From Polyangiaceae bacterium (GTDB taxonomy: Bacteria > Myxococcota_A > Polyangia > Polyangiales > Polyangiaceae), in assembly GCA_016719945.1 (NCBI GenBank), contig JADJYE010000005.1, positions 186,001 to 250,000 on the forward strand: DNA of 64,000 nucleotides, in the 5' to 3' direction. Numbering within the stretch: position 1 is the stretch's first letter; every line of letters begins with the position of its first letter. Below are positions 1 to 9,506 of this stretch, in pieces. The notes under the pieces were generated by a model. That model worked only from the letters and a program-made list of their open reading frames with translations. It searched no databases and was not told the DNA's origin. A program made the translations under genes and the position numbers.

Positions 1-1318
1 CCATGCCGGCGGCCATCGCGACCAGCGGCCAGAAGAAGCTCTTGCGGAACAGCTCCGGGGTGGTCTTGCGCCAACCGAGCAGCGGCGCCACGCACATCAG
101 CGCGAAGACGATGATGAACGGGATGGGCAGCCAGAAATTGTAGAACGTCGGACCGACCGCCGACGGGTACTTGAGGAAATACTCGCTGAACAGCGGCCAG
201 GTCGTCGCCACGGCGATGAACGTGCAGCAGCCGAGCAGCGACCAGTTGTTGAGCACGAACGCCGTCTCGCGCGACAGCGGGCTCTCCAGGGTACTCTCAC
301 TACACAGCTTGGGCAGGCGCCACACCACGAGCGAGGTGCTCACGGCCGCGATCAGGCCCAGGAAGTACAGGAAGTACTCGCCGATGTTGGTCTTCGCGAA
401 CGAGTGCACGCTCGAGATCATCCCCGAGCGGGTGAGGAACGTCGCGAAGATGGTGAGCCAGAACGTCGCCACGATCAGGAAGACGTTCCACACCTTGAAC
501 ATGCCCCGACGCTCTTGGATCATCGTCGAGTGGACGTAGGCGCTCGCGGTCCACCAGGGCAGGCAGGCCGCGTTCTCGACCGGGTCCCACGCCCAGTCGC
601 CGCCCCAGCCGAGCTCTTCGTAGGCCCACATCATGCCGAGGACGTTGCCGACCGACAGGAAGAGCCAGGAGAAGATCATCCACTTGCGGGTGGCGTTGAT
701 CCACTCGCTGTCGAGCCGGCCCGTGATGAGCGCCGCCAAGCAGAAACCGAACGGCACCGCCGCGCTCGTGAACCCGATGTACAGGCTCGGCGGGTGGATG
801 ATCATGTACCAGGTGCGAAGCTGGTAGTTGAGGCCCTTGCCGTCGAGCGGCGCGCCGCCCAGGTTCACGCCGAACGGGGCGACGGCGAAGATGAGCAGCA
901 GCGTTTCGAAGGCGATGATCGACATGAAGGTCGCCAGCACCCACGGCTGCAGCTCGAGGTACCGACGGCCCATCCACTTCAGGCAAATCCCGCAGAACAG
1001 CCCGGTGAGGAAGATCCACCACAGCCACGAGCCGTCCTGGCCGCCCCACAGCGCGACGACCTTGTAGGCCGTCGTCATCGTCCGGTCGCTGTTGTCGGCG
1101 ACGTAGTGCAGGCGGAAGTCGCCGCTGACGAAGCCGTACGTGAGCGTGAGGACGCCGAGGCCGATCAGCCCGACGGTGCCGTAGGCGCCGAGGCGGGCCG
1201 CCTGGAGCAGTCGGGGCCTGCCAGCCCCCGCCGCGAGGGACAAGGCGAGGGTGTAACCGGTCGCCGCGAGGATGGCGTAGAGGACGACGGTCCCGAACTC
1301 CGGGAGAGATTGCCACAT
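1..1318 (-). CDS. ccmF: CcmF/CcsA-type cytochrome c haem lyase (3' end beyond window)
   Basis: Membrane haem lyase subunit of the system I cytochrome c maturation pathway, which attaches haem to apocytochromes on the periplasmic side. Reading from an ATG at 1318 gives about 439 residues, open to the window edge, with many hydrophobic helices. The tryptophan-rich WWD signature WGGDWAWDPVENAA is present near residue 240, preceded by WGGQDGSWLWW; both are hallmarks of CcmF/CcsA. The N-terminus MWQSLPEFGTVVLYAIL starts straight into a membrane helix, as in CcmF. The C-terminus is missing, so other ccm genes may follow off the left edge. The start is supported only by a weak GGAA upstream. CcmF is favoured over CcsA because the WWD segment lies mid-protein and more protein follows it. 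Confidence 0.88.
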   Translation of the reverse strand, partial: MWQSLPEFGTVVLYAILAATGYTLALSLAAGAGRPRLLQAARLGAYGTVGLIGLGVLTLTYGFVSGDFRLHYVADNSDRTMTTAYKVVALWGGQDGSWLWWIFLTGLFCGICLKWMGRRYLELQPWVLATFMSIIAFETLLLIFAVAPFGVNLGGAPLDGKGLNYQLRTWYMIIHPPSLYIGFTSAAVPFGFCLAALITGRLDSEWINATRKWMIFSWLFLSVGNVLGMMWAYEELGWGGDWAWDPVENAACLPWWTASAYVHSTMIQERRGMFKVWNVFLIVATFWLTIFATFLTRSGMISSVHSFAKTNIGEYFLYFLGLIAAVSTSLVVWRLPKLCSESTLESPLSRETAFVLNNWSLLGCCTFIAVATTWPLFSEYFLKYPSAVGPTFYNFWLPIPFIIVFALMCVAPLLGWRKTTPELFRKSFFWPLVAMAAGM

Positions 1319-1429
1319 AAAAAGGTTCCCAAGCTTAGGGTCAGGACCGGGCATAAGCCACCCGGGTGGTGGGTTTGTTCCCCGTCACGCGGCCCGAGGT
1401 GCACGCGGAACGCTGGGTTATACTGAGCC

Positions 1430-2695
1430 ATGACGTCCGACCGGTCCGGCGCACAAGGCGAGCTGATCTACGACTGGAACGAGGTCGGGCGTCGCGGGCG
1501 CTTGTTTCCCGAGGGGCTGACCTTCTTCGACGAGACCCTGCGCGACGGTCTGCAGAACCCGAGCGTCCAGGATCCGAGCATCGACGCGAAGCTGAAGCTG
1601 ATCCACCTGATGGATCAGATCGGCATCCACGTCGCCGACATCGGCCTGCCGGGCAGCTCGCAGCGCGCCTTCGACGACGTGCTCACGATGTGCCGGGAGA
1701 TCACCGACAACAAGCTGCGCCTTCGCGTCGCCTGCGCCGGCCGCACCGTCGTGTCCGACATCACCCCGATGATCGAGATCTCCCAGCGCGCAGGGATCCC
1801 CGTCGAGGTCTACGCGTTCATCGGCTCGAGCCCGATCCGCCAGCTCGCCGAGGACTGGGACATCCAGACGATCGCGAAGCGCTCCGCCGAGGCGATCGAC
1901 GTCGCGGTCAAGGCCGGGCTGCCGGTCACCTACGTGACCGAGGACACCACGCGCTCCAAGCCCGACTCGCTCGCGACCCTGTTCAAGAACGCGATCGACC
2001 ACGGCGCCTCGCGCCTCTGCCTCTGTGACACGGTCGGCCACTCGACGCCCGACGGGGTGCGCAACCTGATCGGCTTCACCAAGAGCCTCGTCGCCGGCAT
2101 GGGCGCGGACGTCGGCATCGACTGGCACGGTCACAACGACCGCGGCCTCGCGCTGGTCAACGCCATCATGGCGCTCGAGTGGGGCGCCGATCGCGTCCAC
2201 GGCACCGCGCTCGGCATCGGCGAGCGGGTGGGCAACGCGCCGATGGAGCTCATCTTGTTGAACCTCAAGCTCTTGCACTACCTCGAGGGGCAAGACCTCA
2301 CCAACCTCCTCGAGTACTGCCGGGTCGCGGCCGAGGCGGTCGGCTGGACCGTCCCCATCAACTACCCGCTGGTCGGCGCTGACGCGTTCCGCACCGCGAC
2401 GGGCGTGCACGCGGCGGCCATCATCAAGGCGCAGCAGAAGGGCGACGCGTGGCTGGCCGACCGCATCTACTCGGGCGTGCCCGCAGGCATGTTCGGCCGT
2501 CACCAGGAGATCTGCATCGGGTACATGTCCGGGGCCTCCAACGTGAATTTCTGGCTCCGCCAGCGGAAGATCGAGCCCTCGAAGGACCTCGTCGACGCGA
2601 TCCTGAAGAAGGCGAAGACGACGCCCCACAACCTCACCGACGAGGAGGTGCTGTCGGTCGTCGCCGAGGTGCGTGGCTCGACGCCCTCCGCCTGA
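1430..2695 (+). CDS. LeuA/homocitrate synthase-family acyltransferase
   Basis: DRE-TIM metallolyase that condenses an acetyl-CoA-type donor with a 2-oxoacid; 2-isopropylmalate synthase-like activity is the most likely role, in the cytoplasm. At 421 residues it contains DETLRDG (about residues 34-40), the metal-binding HGHNDRG (about 232) and GIGERVGNAP (about 263), which together define the family. It is shorter than classical LeuA (about 510-600) and seems to lack the full C-terminal LeuA dimer/allosteric domain, so leucine feedback may be absent. It could instead be a homocitrate or citramalate synthase; the sequence alone does not decide the 2-oxoacid substrate. It is transcribed away from ccmF, and the downstream gene begins inside its 3' end. 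Confidence 0.85.
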   Translation: MTSDRSGAQGELIYDWNEVGRRGRLFPEGLTFFDETLRDGLQNPSVQDPSIDAKLKLIHLMDQIGIHVADIGLPGSSQRAFDDVLTMCREITDNKLRLRVACAGRTVVSDITPMIEISQRAGIPVEVYAFIGSSPIRQLAEDWDIQTIAKRSAEAIDVAVKAGLPVTYVTEDTTRSKPDSLATLFKNAIDHGASRLCLCDTVGHSTPDGVRNLIGFTKSLVAGMGADVGIDWHGHNDRGLALVNAIMALEWGADRVHGTALGIGERVGNAPMELILLNLKLLHYLEGQDLTNLLEYCRVAAEAVGWTVPINYPLVGADAFRTATGVHAAAIIKAQQKGDAWLADRIYSGVPAGMFGRHQEICIGYMSGASNVNFWLRQRKIEPSKDLVDAILKKAKTTPHNLTDEEVLSVVAEVRGSTPSA

Positions 2696-5663
2696 GCCGG
2701 CGAGCTCGAGCCGGGTCGACCGGGTGCTCGCCGCGTTCGCGGCCGCGGTGTGTCTGCTCTTCTTGTGCTCGCTGCGCGATGTGCGCTTCTCCGCGTGGTC
2801 ACCGCCGCCTGCGCCGGTGACGGCGGCGCCCGCGCCGCTCGGCGACGCGACCCTCGACGTGCACGTCGTCGACGAGGAGGGGCGGCCGCACTCGGACGCG
2901 GTCGTGCGCGTGTTCTACGTCGCGGACGACGGCGAGGTCTATTTCGCTGGGGAGCGCTGGTCACCCCACGGCGACCCGCTGACCTTCGAGGGGCTGCCGC
3001 GCGGCGAGCTGTGGGTCGTCGCCTACGGACGGCAGCGCGCGCGCGCGGTGAAGCGCGTGGTCTTCAGCCCCGCTGACGAGGTCCTGCGCCGCAGCGCGAC
3101 GCTCGCGCTCCGGCCGGCGAACGCGCTCGCCGTGCGGGTCGTCGACGACGAGGGCAACCCCGTGCCGCAGGCTGGCGTCACGATCGACGACGGCGATCTC
3201 CTCGCGCACGTCGCCCCCACCGGTGAGGATGGGGCCGTCACGTTCGATCGCCTCGGCCCTGCGCCGTGGGGGGTCTCGGTCGAGGCGGAGGGCTACGACC
3301 CGGTCGCGCGGAGCGGCGTCTATCCGAGCGCCGAGCCGCTCGAGATCAGGCTCGAGCGCCTGGGAGGGCTCGAGGTCACCGTCGTCGACGTGGACGGGAC
3401 GCCGGTCCCGAGCGCGGAGGTCCTGCTCTCGGGGCCCGGCATCTGGCCCGCGAGGAGCTCGACCACCGACGACTTCGGGCAGGTCAGCATCACCGGCCTC
3501 TACGCTGGCCTCTACGATCTGCGCGCGCGGCTCGACGATCGCATCTCGGCAACCGACATGAGCATCCCGCTCTCGCGAGGCAAGGTCGTGGAGCGCACGC
3601 TCACGCTCGTCGATGGGCGCTTCATCCTGGTCACCGTCACCGACGGCCCGCGGCGCGCCGACGGGCTCGAGCCGCTGCCGATCGAGGGCGCCGCCGTCGT
3701 CGTGGTCGAGGAGGGGCTCTCCTCCTTCCCGATCGAGGCGCGCACGACCAAGCTGGGCAACGCCCTCGTCGGCCCGCTCGGGGAGGGTAACGTCACCGTC
3801 TCGGCGCGCGCGCAAGGCTTCGTGCCCCGGCTCGTGGGGGGGGACGCGATCGTCGACGGCGAGGTGACGATCCCGCTGCTGAGGGGCGGCGCGATCTTCG
3901 GCCGAGTCCGCGACGAGCGCGGCTTCCCGGTGGGGGGCGCCACGATCGAGGTCTTCGGGACCGACGTCGACGGGATGCCCATCCACGAGTCCACCGATCG
4001 CACCACGCTGCGCGACGATCTCTTCGAGTTCGCCCTCGCCGGCCCGGTGCCGCTCATCCCGCGCGGGGAGCTGGGCGTCATGCCGGGCCCGGTGCCTCCG
4101 ATTCCTCACGCGAGCGGTCTGCTTTCGCCGTCGGGGGGGGCGCCCGACGTCGGCGATCCGTGGGTCACCCGCGACGACGGGGTCTACCGCGCGGCGCCGA
4201 TCACCCCCGGTCGCGTGCAGGTGCTCGTCCAGCATCCCGAGTTCGTCGAGTCGATCTCCGACGTGGTGACGCTCGCGCCCGGCGCAGAGGTCGAGCTCGA
4301 CGTCGTCCTCACCAAGGGCGGGCGGCTCGAGGGCCGCGTCCTCGAGGAGGACCGGCTCGCGGTCGTCGGGGCGCGCCTCGAGATCTCCGCGCTCGAAGGG
4401 ACCTTCAGCCAGGTCACGTACACCACGGACGACGGCTCGTTCGCGATGGGCTCGGTGCCGACCGCGATCCTGGTGAGCGTCTATCGAGAGGACGGCGGCG
4501 GTGACGTCGCGGCGCGGCTCGAGCTCGACCTCGAGCCCGGCAAGCGCAAGCGCATCGAGATCATCCTGCCCAAGCAGCGAGAGCCGACCACGATCCGCTT
4601 CGTGGACGAGCGCAAGCTGCCGCTGTCGCGCGTCGAGGCCAAGGTCGTGTCGCTCGACCTGGGCACGGCGCTCTACCGCACCCACTTCTCGAACGACGAC
4701 GGGATGATCGCCGTCGCTGGCGCGCGCGGTCTCCCGCTCCGGATCTTGGCCGAGCGCCCTGGCAAGGCGCCGCTGGTGGCGACGATCCTGGAGGCCGGCG
4801 AGGAGCACGAGCTCCAGATGACCCCGGGGATGTCGCTGCGCGGCTACGTCACCGGCAAGGAGGGCAGGGTCAAGCTCGAAGGCGCGCACGTCACCCTCTA
4901 CACGGAGGCTGGCGCGGAGCACGTCCAGACCGACGAAGACGGAGGCTTCCTGGTCGAAGATCTCGCGGCCGGCCGCATCCGCCTCGTCACCCGCGCGGAG
5001 GGCTACGCCGAGGACGAGCGCGTCCTCGCCTTCGTCGGCGACCTGCGCCGCGCGACCGAGATCGATCGCATCGACCTCGTCCCGGCCGGATCGGTCGAGG
5101 GCGTGGTGGTCGACGACGCGGGCGACCCCATCGCTGGCGCGCGGGTCGGGCGCGACGCGGTCCCCACCTATCTGCCGGTGGGCAAGCTGCCTCATGGGCT
5201 GTCGCAGACCGACGCCGACGGCAGGTTCACGCTGGGCGGGCTGCCTGCCGGCCTCGTGGAGCTCGAGGCGTACAGCCCCGAGCTCGGCCGCGGCCGCGTC
5301 ACCGACGTGGAGGTCCGCGCCGATCGTGTCACGCGCCGCGTGACCATCACCATCGCAGCGCAGGCCTACGATCCCCGAAAGATCCGCGCGCAGGGCTCCG
5401 TCGCGCTGACGCTCGCGGAGCGCTCGGGCGGGGTCCTCGCGCTCGACGTCCCCGAGGGTGGCGAGGCCGAGCTCGCGGGCATCGAGCCCGGCGATCGACT
5501 GATCGCCGTGAGCGGCGTCGCCGTGGCCACGCTCGAGGAGGCGCGCGACAAGCTGAGCGGCCCCCTCGCCGAGGACGTGATCGTCGAGCTCGAGCGAGAG
5601 GGCCTGGGGGGAGCGCCCATGAAGCTGCTTCTGCGCGTGCGGAGGGAGTCCGTCCGGCGCTGA
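2673..5663 (+). CDS. Membrane-anchored protein with many carboxypeptidase-regulatory-like domains and a C-terminal PDZ domain
   Basis: A 996-residue protein beginning at a GTG that overlaps the LeuA-like gene by 23 nt, with a GAGG just upstream. One hydrophobic helix (about residues 20-38, VLAAFAAAVCLLFLCSL) suggests a signal anchor. The body is a chain of roughly eight or more beta-sandwich modules with the recurring pattern G..V.D..G.P..GA.V.......T..DG.F...GL..G, typical of CarboxypepD_reg/Cna-B-like folds. Residues around 905-990 form a PDZ domain (GIEPGDRLIAVSGV). The likely role is extracytoplasmic scaffolding or adhesion, but no catalytic motif is visible. Polyangiales genomes commonly carry large proteins of this type. 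Function unknown. Confidence 0.8.
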   Translation: MARRPPPEPASSSRVDRVLAAFAAAVCLLFLCSLRDVRFSAWSPPPAPVTAAPAPLGDATLDVHVVDEEGRPHSDAVVRVFYVADDGEVYFAGERWSPHGDPLTFEGLPRGELWVVAYGRQRARAVKRVVFSPADEVLRRSATLALRPANALAVRVVDDEGNPVPQAGVTIDDGDLLAHVAPTGEDGAVTFDRLGPAPWGVSVEAEGYDPVARSGVYPSAEPLEIRLERLGGLEVTVVDVDGTPVPSAEVLLSGPGIWPARSSTTDDFGQVSITGLYAGLYDLRARLDDRISATDMSIPLSRGKVVERTLTLVDGRFILVTVTDGPRRADGLEPLPIEGAAVVVVEEGLSSFPIEARTTKLGNALVGPLGEGNVTVSARAQGFVPRLVGGDAIVDGEVTIPLLRGGAIFGRVRDERGFPVGGATIEVFGTDVDGMPIHESTDRTTLRDDLFEFALAGPVPLIPRGELGVMPGPVPPIPHASGLLSPSGGAPDVGDPWVTRDDGVYRAAPITPGRVQVLVQHPEFVESISDVVTLAPGAEVELDVVLTKGGRLEGRVLEEDRLAVVGARLEISALEGTFSQVTYTTDDGSFAMGSVPTAILVSVYREDGGGDVAARLELDLEPGKRKRIEIILPKQREPTTIRFVDERKLPLSRVEAKVVSLDLGTALYRTHFSNDDGMIAVAGARGLPLRILAERPGKAPLVATILEAGEEHELQMTPGMSLRGYVTGKEGRVKLEGAHVTLYTEAGAEHVQTDEDGGFLVEDLAAGRIRLVTRAEGYAEDERVLAFVGDLRRATEIDRIDLVPAGSVEGVVVDDAGDPIAGARVGRDAVPTYLPVGKLPHGLSQTDADGRFTLGGLPAGLVELEAYSPELGRGRVTDVEVRADRVTRRVTITIAAQAYDPRKIRAQGSVALTLAERSGGVLALDVPEGGEAELAGIEPGDRLIAVSGVAVATLEEARDKLSGPLAEDVIVELEREGLGGAPMKLLLRVRRESVRR

Positions 5664-5669
5664 CCCGGG

Positions 5670-6053
5670 TCACTCGCGGCGGAGCATCACCTCGACCCCG
5701 TTGTCGAACGTCCAGCGGAGCTTGTCTTCTTCGACGAAGCTGAGGCGCGTCGCGTCTTCGCCGCCCGCCTTGCGCTTGAACACGACCTGCAGCTCGTTGC
5801 CTTCGGCCTTGGCGATCTTGAACGTCCCGCTTCTAGGCTCTTCGGCGGGGATCGCGACCGTCACCGTGTTGCCCTTGAACTCGACGCGGGTCTGCTTCGC
5901 CCACTCGTCGGCGCGGCCATCTTGCGTGGCGTGCACCTGCGCGATCCCCTCCCCGACCCACTTGCCCTCGAGGCGCTCGCGCGGCGACTTGTTACACCCG
6001 AGGGCCGAGACGACCAGGACGACAGGCAACACGATCTCTTGGCGCACGCGCAT
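5670..6053 (-). CDS. Small putative lipoprotein
   Basis: 127 residues from an ATG at 6053 preceded by GGAGG five bases upstream; an in-frame GTG two codons earlier is less likely. The N-terminus is a lipoprotein signal, hydrophobic VLPVVLVVSALGC, with the lipobox Cys at about residue 20. The mature part begins KSPRERLEGKWVGEG and is beta-rich, resembling small lipocalin-like or DUF4923-type folds in which a GxW motif opens a barrel. The sequence does not establish this. Its stop lies 6 nt from the end of the convergent PDZ protein gene. Function unknown. Confidence 0.7.
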   Translation of the reverse strand: MRVRQEIVLPVVLVVSALGCNKSPRERLEGKWVGEGIAQVHATQDGRADEWAKQTRVEFKGNTVTVAIPAEEPRSGTFKIAKAEGNELQVVFKRKAGGEDATRLSFVEEDKLRWTFDNGVEVMLRRE

Positions 6054-6347
6054 GGGCACCTCCGGAAACGACGTTGGCCGCCTGCCGGTCGTTCGGGGAC
6101 CGGCGCGGGGGCGGTGTGGCGAGGGTGAACGTGGCCGCGCCCCCGGGCTGTAGCCCGTGAGAACAACTCACTTTCTAGAGGGAAGCGTACGGACGGAAAA
6201 TGGCGCGGGCCAAAAGAGTGTAGGTGATTTAGGCACATCTGCGCACCCGTCGCGTGGTCGTCCGCATCGGTCGGCTCAACGCTGGCCGACCGGGCCGCTG
6301 GATGTACTAACGTCGAGGCTCCACGCGCCGACAAGGAGCGCCCCGTC

Positions 6348-7118
6348 TTGAGCCGTTCTGCGTTCGCCCCCCGCCGCCTCCCGAACCCCGCTCGCGCCGA
6401 GCTGTTGAGCTCGCTCGTCGCCATGTGCAAGCTGGCGCCGGGTCAGCCCGCGCCCGTGCTGGTCTTCGACCTGGACGGGACGCTGCTCGACAACCGACCG
6501 CGCGTCGCGAAGATCTTCCACGAGCTCGCGGACGCCTGGCGCGAGCGCCACCCCGAGCACGCGGCCGCCCTCGCGAAGGTCGAGACCCGCGACATCGTCT
6601 ACGGCGTGGTCGAGAACCTCGCGCGCGTCGGAGTGGAGGACCACCGGCTGGTCGCAGAGGCGACCGACTTCTGGAAGCAGCGGTTCTTCACCGACGCGTA
6701 CCTCCGCTACGACGAGGAGACCCCCGGCGCCTGCGCGTTCGTCCGCTCGTGCTACGAAGCAGGGGCGACCATCGTGTACCTGACCGGGCGAGACCTCCCC
6801 AACATGGCCCTGGGGACCTTCGCGAGCCTGCGCGATCTCGGCTTCCCGATCGGCGTCGTCGGCACCTCGCTGGTGACGAAGCCCGCCTTCGAGATCCCCG
6901 ACGCCGAGTTCAAGCACGACGTGGCGCCGTCGCTCGTCCGCCACGGCAACGTCGTCGCGACGTTCGACAACGAGCCCGCGAACTGCAACCTGTTCTTGAA
7001 GCACCTGCCGGCGGCGCACTGCGTCTTCCTCGACACCCACCACGCCCCGGACCCGCCGGCGCTCGATCCGCGCGCGGTCGTCCTCGACAGCTTCTCCGCG
7101 GATGGCGACGGCGACTGA
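6348..7118 (+). CDS. HAD-superfamily hydrolase
   Basis: A 256-residue cytoplasmic phosphohydrolase. The nucleophile motif I is VFDLDGTLLD (Asp41 and Asp43), motif II is the Thr in YLTGRD near residue 146, and a late acidic motif is ATFDNEP. The cap between motifs I and II is all-alpha. The start is a TTG at 6348 chosen because AAGGAG lies 9 nt upstream (6333-6338); an internal ATG at 6423 would still keep the whole domain. The substrate cannot be told from sequence. About 290 bp separate it from the divergent lipoprotein gene, so its promoter should lie there. The next gene starts inside its 3' end, suggesting co-transcription. Confidence 0.8.
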   Translation: MSRSAFAPRRLPNPARAELLSSLVAMCKLAPGQPAPVLVFDLDGTLLDNRPRVAKIFHELADAWRERHPEHAAALAKVETRDIVYGVVENLARVGVEDHRLVAEATDFWKQRFFTDAYLRYDEETPGACAFVRSCYEAGATIVYLTGRDLPNMALGTFASLRDLGFPIGVVGTSLVTKPAFEIPDAEFKHDVAPSLVRHGNVVATFDNEPANCNLFLKHLPAAHCVFLDTHHAPDPPALDPRAVVLDSFSADGDGD

Positions 7119-8415
7119 GCTCAAGCTCGCGTCGTTGGCTGTCGCGTTCGCCGCGGCGGCCTGCTGGAACGAGCCCGTAGGCGCCTCCGGCTCGGGCGAC
7201 GCGCCGACCGCGCCGCTCCCGCCGGCCTCCACGCTCCTGCCGCCCCCCGAAGACCCGCTCGCGGACGAGGACGTCCCGAGCGACGCGGGCGCGGTCGGGC
7301 TGGAGTTCGACCCCGTCACGGGCCGGCTCATCATCCCGGAGGCTGGGACCCCCCCGCCGAGGCCGCTGCGCGGAGACTCGAAGCTCGCCATGGACCACTT
7401 CGGTCGAGACGAGCAGGTGGGGCTGACGCTGCAGGCGGCGTTCGTGCACCGCGACCTGCCCGGCGTGTTCGGCGGGCCCGAGGTGAGCTCAGAGGGCGTC
7501 CTCGCGGCCGCGAAGGCGACCGCCCCGAGGGTGGTCGTGACGTTGACCGCGCTCGGGCGGATGAAGCTCGTCTTCGAGTCGCGCTCGCTGCCGCTGCCCT
7601 ATGGGTCGGAGCTGCGCGCCCGCCACGACAAGTACGGTCACCTCGTGTTCTGGCCCGGCGCCTCCCTCTACCGCATCATCCCCCCCGGCGCGCTGCGCAC
7701 CGTGATCGGCGAGCGCCGCGTCGACGTGACGCCGCTCTCTGCCGGCGGGAAGACCGACGGTCCCGGGGGCAAGCGGCTCGAGCACACGACGCGCAGGGTG
7801 GTGCTCGATGGGCCCCTCGGGAAGCTGTCGCTCGAGCTCGCGATGGTGCCCGAGGCGGGCCTCGGGGGACCGCTGTTGTGTCGCACCCTGGTGGAGACCC
7901 TGGGCCTCGATCCGTCGACCCCCGAGTGCAAGCCCGAGGAGGTGCCGCTGCACGCTTCGTTCGATTGGCTCGGCGGCGGGGGCGTCGATTTCACCGTCAG
8001 CTCCTTCGAACGGCGCACCGACATCGCGCCAGGCAGCGTGCTCGTGCCGCCGCCGGGCGCCGAGCGGACCGACGCGTCGTTGCCTCAATCGGACGGCGTC
8101 TTCGTCACCCGCGACGAGCTGCGAGCCATGCGCAAGACCCCGCTCGACATCACCAAGACCGACCCCGCCGCGCCGCCCGACGGCTTCATCGCGGACAATG
8201 GTCGCGATCAGCCGATGGAGCTGTGGCTCGACGGCCTGCCGATCGTCTCGGTGCCGGCCCTCGGCAAGCGGTTCCTCGTCGGCGCGCAGAACGGCCGCTA
8301 CAACGCGCAGTGGAGGACCTTCCTCGGCGATCGCATCGAGCCGCCCGAGGTGGTCGAGATCCCGGGGATTTCGCGCAGCTTGAAGCAGCCGACAGGGGCC
8401 GACGCCGGGCCCTGA
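7102..8415 (+). CDS. Putative exported protein of unknown function
   Basis: 437 residues, starting at an ATG that overlaps the HAD gene by 17 nt. The N-terminus has a short hydrophobic stretch ending in AFAAAACWNEP, which fits a lipobox (Cys near residue 22), then a Pro/Ala/Ser-rich linker. The remainder is mixed alpha/beta with no motif I recognise. Residues about 120-180 (VVVTLTALGRMKLVFESRSL) look like beta strands, and the C-terminal part is Pro-rich. Function unknown; it is co-directional with the HAD hydrolase. Confidence 0.65.
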   Translation: MATATELKLASLAVAFAAAACWNEPVGASGSGDAPTAPLPPASTLLPPPEDPLADEDVPSDAGAVGLEFDPVTGRLIIPEAGTPPPRPLRGDSKLAMDHFGRDEQVGLTLQAAFVHRDLPGVFGGPEVSSEGVLAAAKATAPRVVVTLTALGRMKLVFESRSLPLPYGSELRARHDKYGHLVFWPGASLYRIIPPGALRTVIGERRVDVTPLSAGGKTDGPGGKRLEHTTRRVVLDGPLGKLSLELAMVPEAGLGGPLLCRTLVETLGLDPSTPECKPEEVPLHASFDWLGGGGVDFTVSSFERRTDIAPGSVLVPPPGAERTDASLPQSDGVFVTRDELRAMRKTPLDITKTDPAAPPDGFIADNGRDQPMELWLDGLPIVSVPALGKRFLVGAQNGRYNAQWRTFLGDRIEPPEVVEIPGISRSLKQPTGADAGP

Positions 8416-8427
8416 GCGGGCCTCGCT

Positions 8428-8874
8428 TCAGGTCCACTCGCTCTCGGGCCTCTCGGGCCCCGTGAGGGCCTCCGAGACGACGGCGGGCAGGCGCTTCGGC
8501 GCGAGGTCGTCGCCCACGCACGCGAGCAGCGTGAAGCCCTCGCAGAGCAGGTCTTCGCCGCGCAGGATGCGGTACGTGAAGCGCACAGTGACGCGCGTCA
8601 GCTCGGCGCACGTCGACGCGACCACCAGGCGATCGTCGAAGCGCGAGGCCTTCCGATATCGCAGGCTCGCCTCGACCACCGGCAGGTGGATGCCCTCGCG
8701 CGTCCACGTCTCGTACGAGAAGCCGCGCTTGTGGAGGTAGTCGACGCGGCCGGCCTCGAAGTACGTGAGGTACGTCCCGTGGTGGACGATGCCCATGAGG
8801 TCGGTCTCGACGAAGCGCACGCGCAGCGGCGTGTGCGTCGTACAGTGGGGAGGGACCTCGCGCGGAGGGCTCAT
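8428..8874 (-). CDS. Hot-dog fold acyl-CoA thioesterase (YbgC/FadM-like)
   Basis: A 148-residue 4HBT-type thioesterase that hydrolyses acyl-CoA in the cytoplasm. The N-terminal half carries VRFVETDLMGIVHHGTYL, where the Asp in the D-x-M-G-I-V-H-H segment is the catalytic position in YbgC-type enzymes, followed by YFEAGRVDYL on the long helix. The length matches the family (about 130-150). Chain-length preference cannot be predicted. It is divergent from hpt with 80 bp between the two starts. Confidence 0.85.
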   Translation of the reverse strand: MSPPREVPPHCTTHTPLRVRFVETDLMGIVHHGTYLTYFEAGRVDYLHKRGFSYETWTREGIHLPVVEASLRYRKASRFDDRLVVASTCAELTRVTVRFTYRILRGEDLLCEGFTLLACVGDDLAPKRLPAVVSEALTGPERPESEWT

Positions 8875-8954
8875 CGCGTCATCTCCAGGAGCCGCTCTCT
8901 ACCACGGCGCGATTGCCGTAGCTCCATGGGTGCGGGTTTGGTAGGCGAGCTGTC

Positions 8955-9479
8955 GTGACCCAGCGCATCGTCACCCTGATCTCCGAGACCGACATCGCGA
9001 AGCGAGTGAAGGAGCTCGGCGCCCAGATCGCAGGCGAGTACAAAGGTAAGAACCTGGTCCTCGTCTGCGTCCTGAAGGGCAGCTTCGTGTTCACCGCCGA
9101 CCTGGCCCGCGCCATCGATCTGCCGATGCGCATCGAGTTCCTCGGCGTCCGAAGCTACGGCGAGGGCACGTCGACGAGCGGCGTCGTGCAGATCACCCAG
9201 GACCTCTCCCGGCCCATCGAGGGCGAAGACATCCTGATCGTCGAGGACATCATCGACACGGGCCTCACCATCGCCCACTTGCTCGATCTGTTCCGCACCC
9301 GTCACCCGAACAGCATCAAGACCTGCGCGCTGCTCCACAAGCCGGCGCGCACGCGCATCCAGGTCCCGATCGACTACCTCGGCTTCACCATCGAGGACGC
9401 CTTCGTCGTCGGATACGGCCTCGACTGGGCCGAGAAGTACAGAAACCTCCCCTCCATCAGCGTCGTCGAGAGCGGCTGA
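8955..9479 (+). CDS. hpt: Hypoxanthine phosphoribosyltransferase
   Basis: Purine salvage enzyme converting hypoxanthine (and often guanine) plus PRPP to IMP/GMP. The 174-residue length is typical. The PRPP-binding motif is ILIVEDIIDTGLT (about residues 95-107), the flexible loop contains GVRSYGEGTSTSG, and the early VCVLKGSFVF segment holds the conserved LKG cis-peptide. The C-terminal FVVGYGLDWAEKYRNLP stacks on the purine base in this family. It starts at a GTG (8955). Confidence 0.95.
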   Translation: MTQRIVTLISETDIAKRVKELGAQIAGEYKGKNLVLVCVLKGSFVFTADLARAIDLPMRIEFLGVRSYGEGTSTSGVVQITQDLSRPIEGEDILIVEDIIDTGLTIAHLLDLFRTRHPNSIKTCALLHKPARTRIQVPIDYLGFTIEDAFVVGYGLDWAEKYRNLPSISVVESG

Positions 9480-9506
9480 CGCGCGCTCACCGCGGGAAGA
9501 CCACCC

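Noticed and set aside
404..1426. 340-residue plus-strand open frame over ccmF
   Set aside because: The minus strand encodes an unmistakable CcmF with WWD motif; the plus frame is a shadow.
2961..5195. 744-residue open frame antisense to the PDZ protein
   Set aside because: Arg/Asp-rich composition and codon periodicity of the opposite strand; typical high-GC shadow of a real gene.
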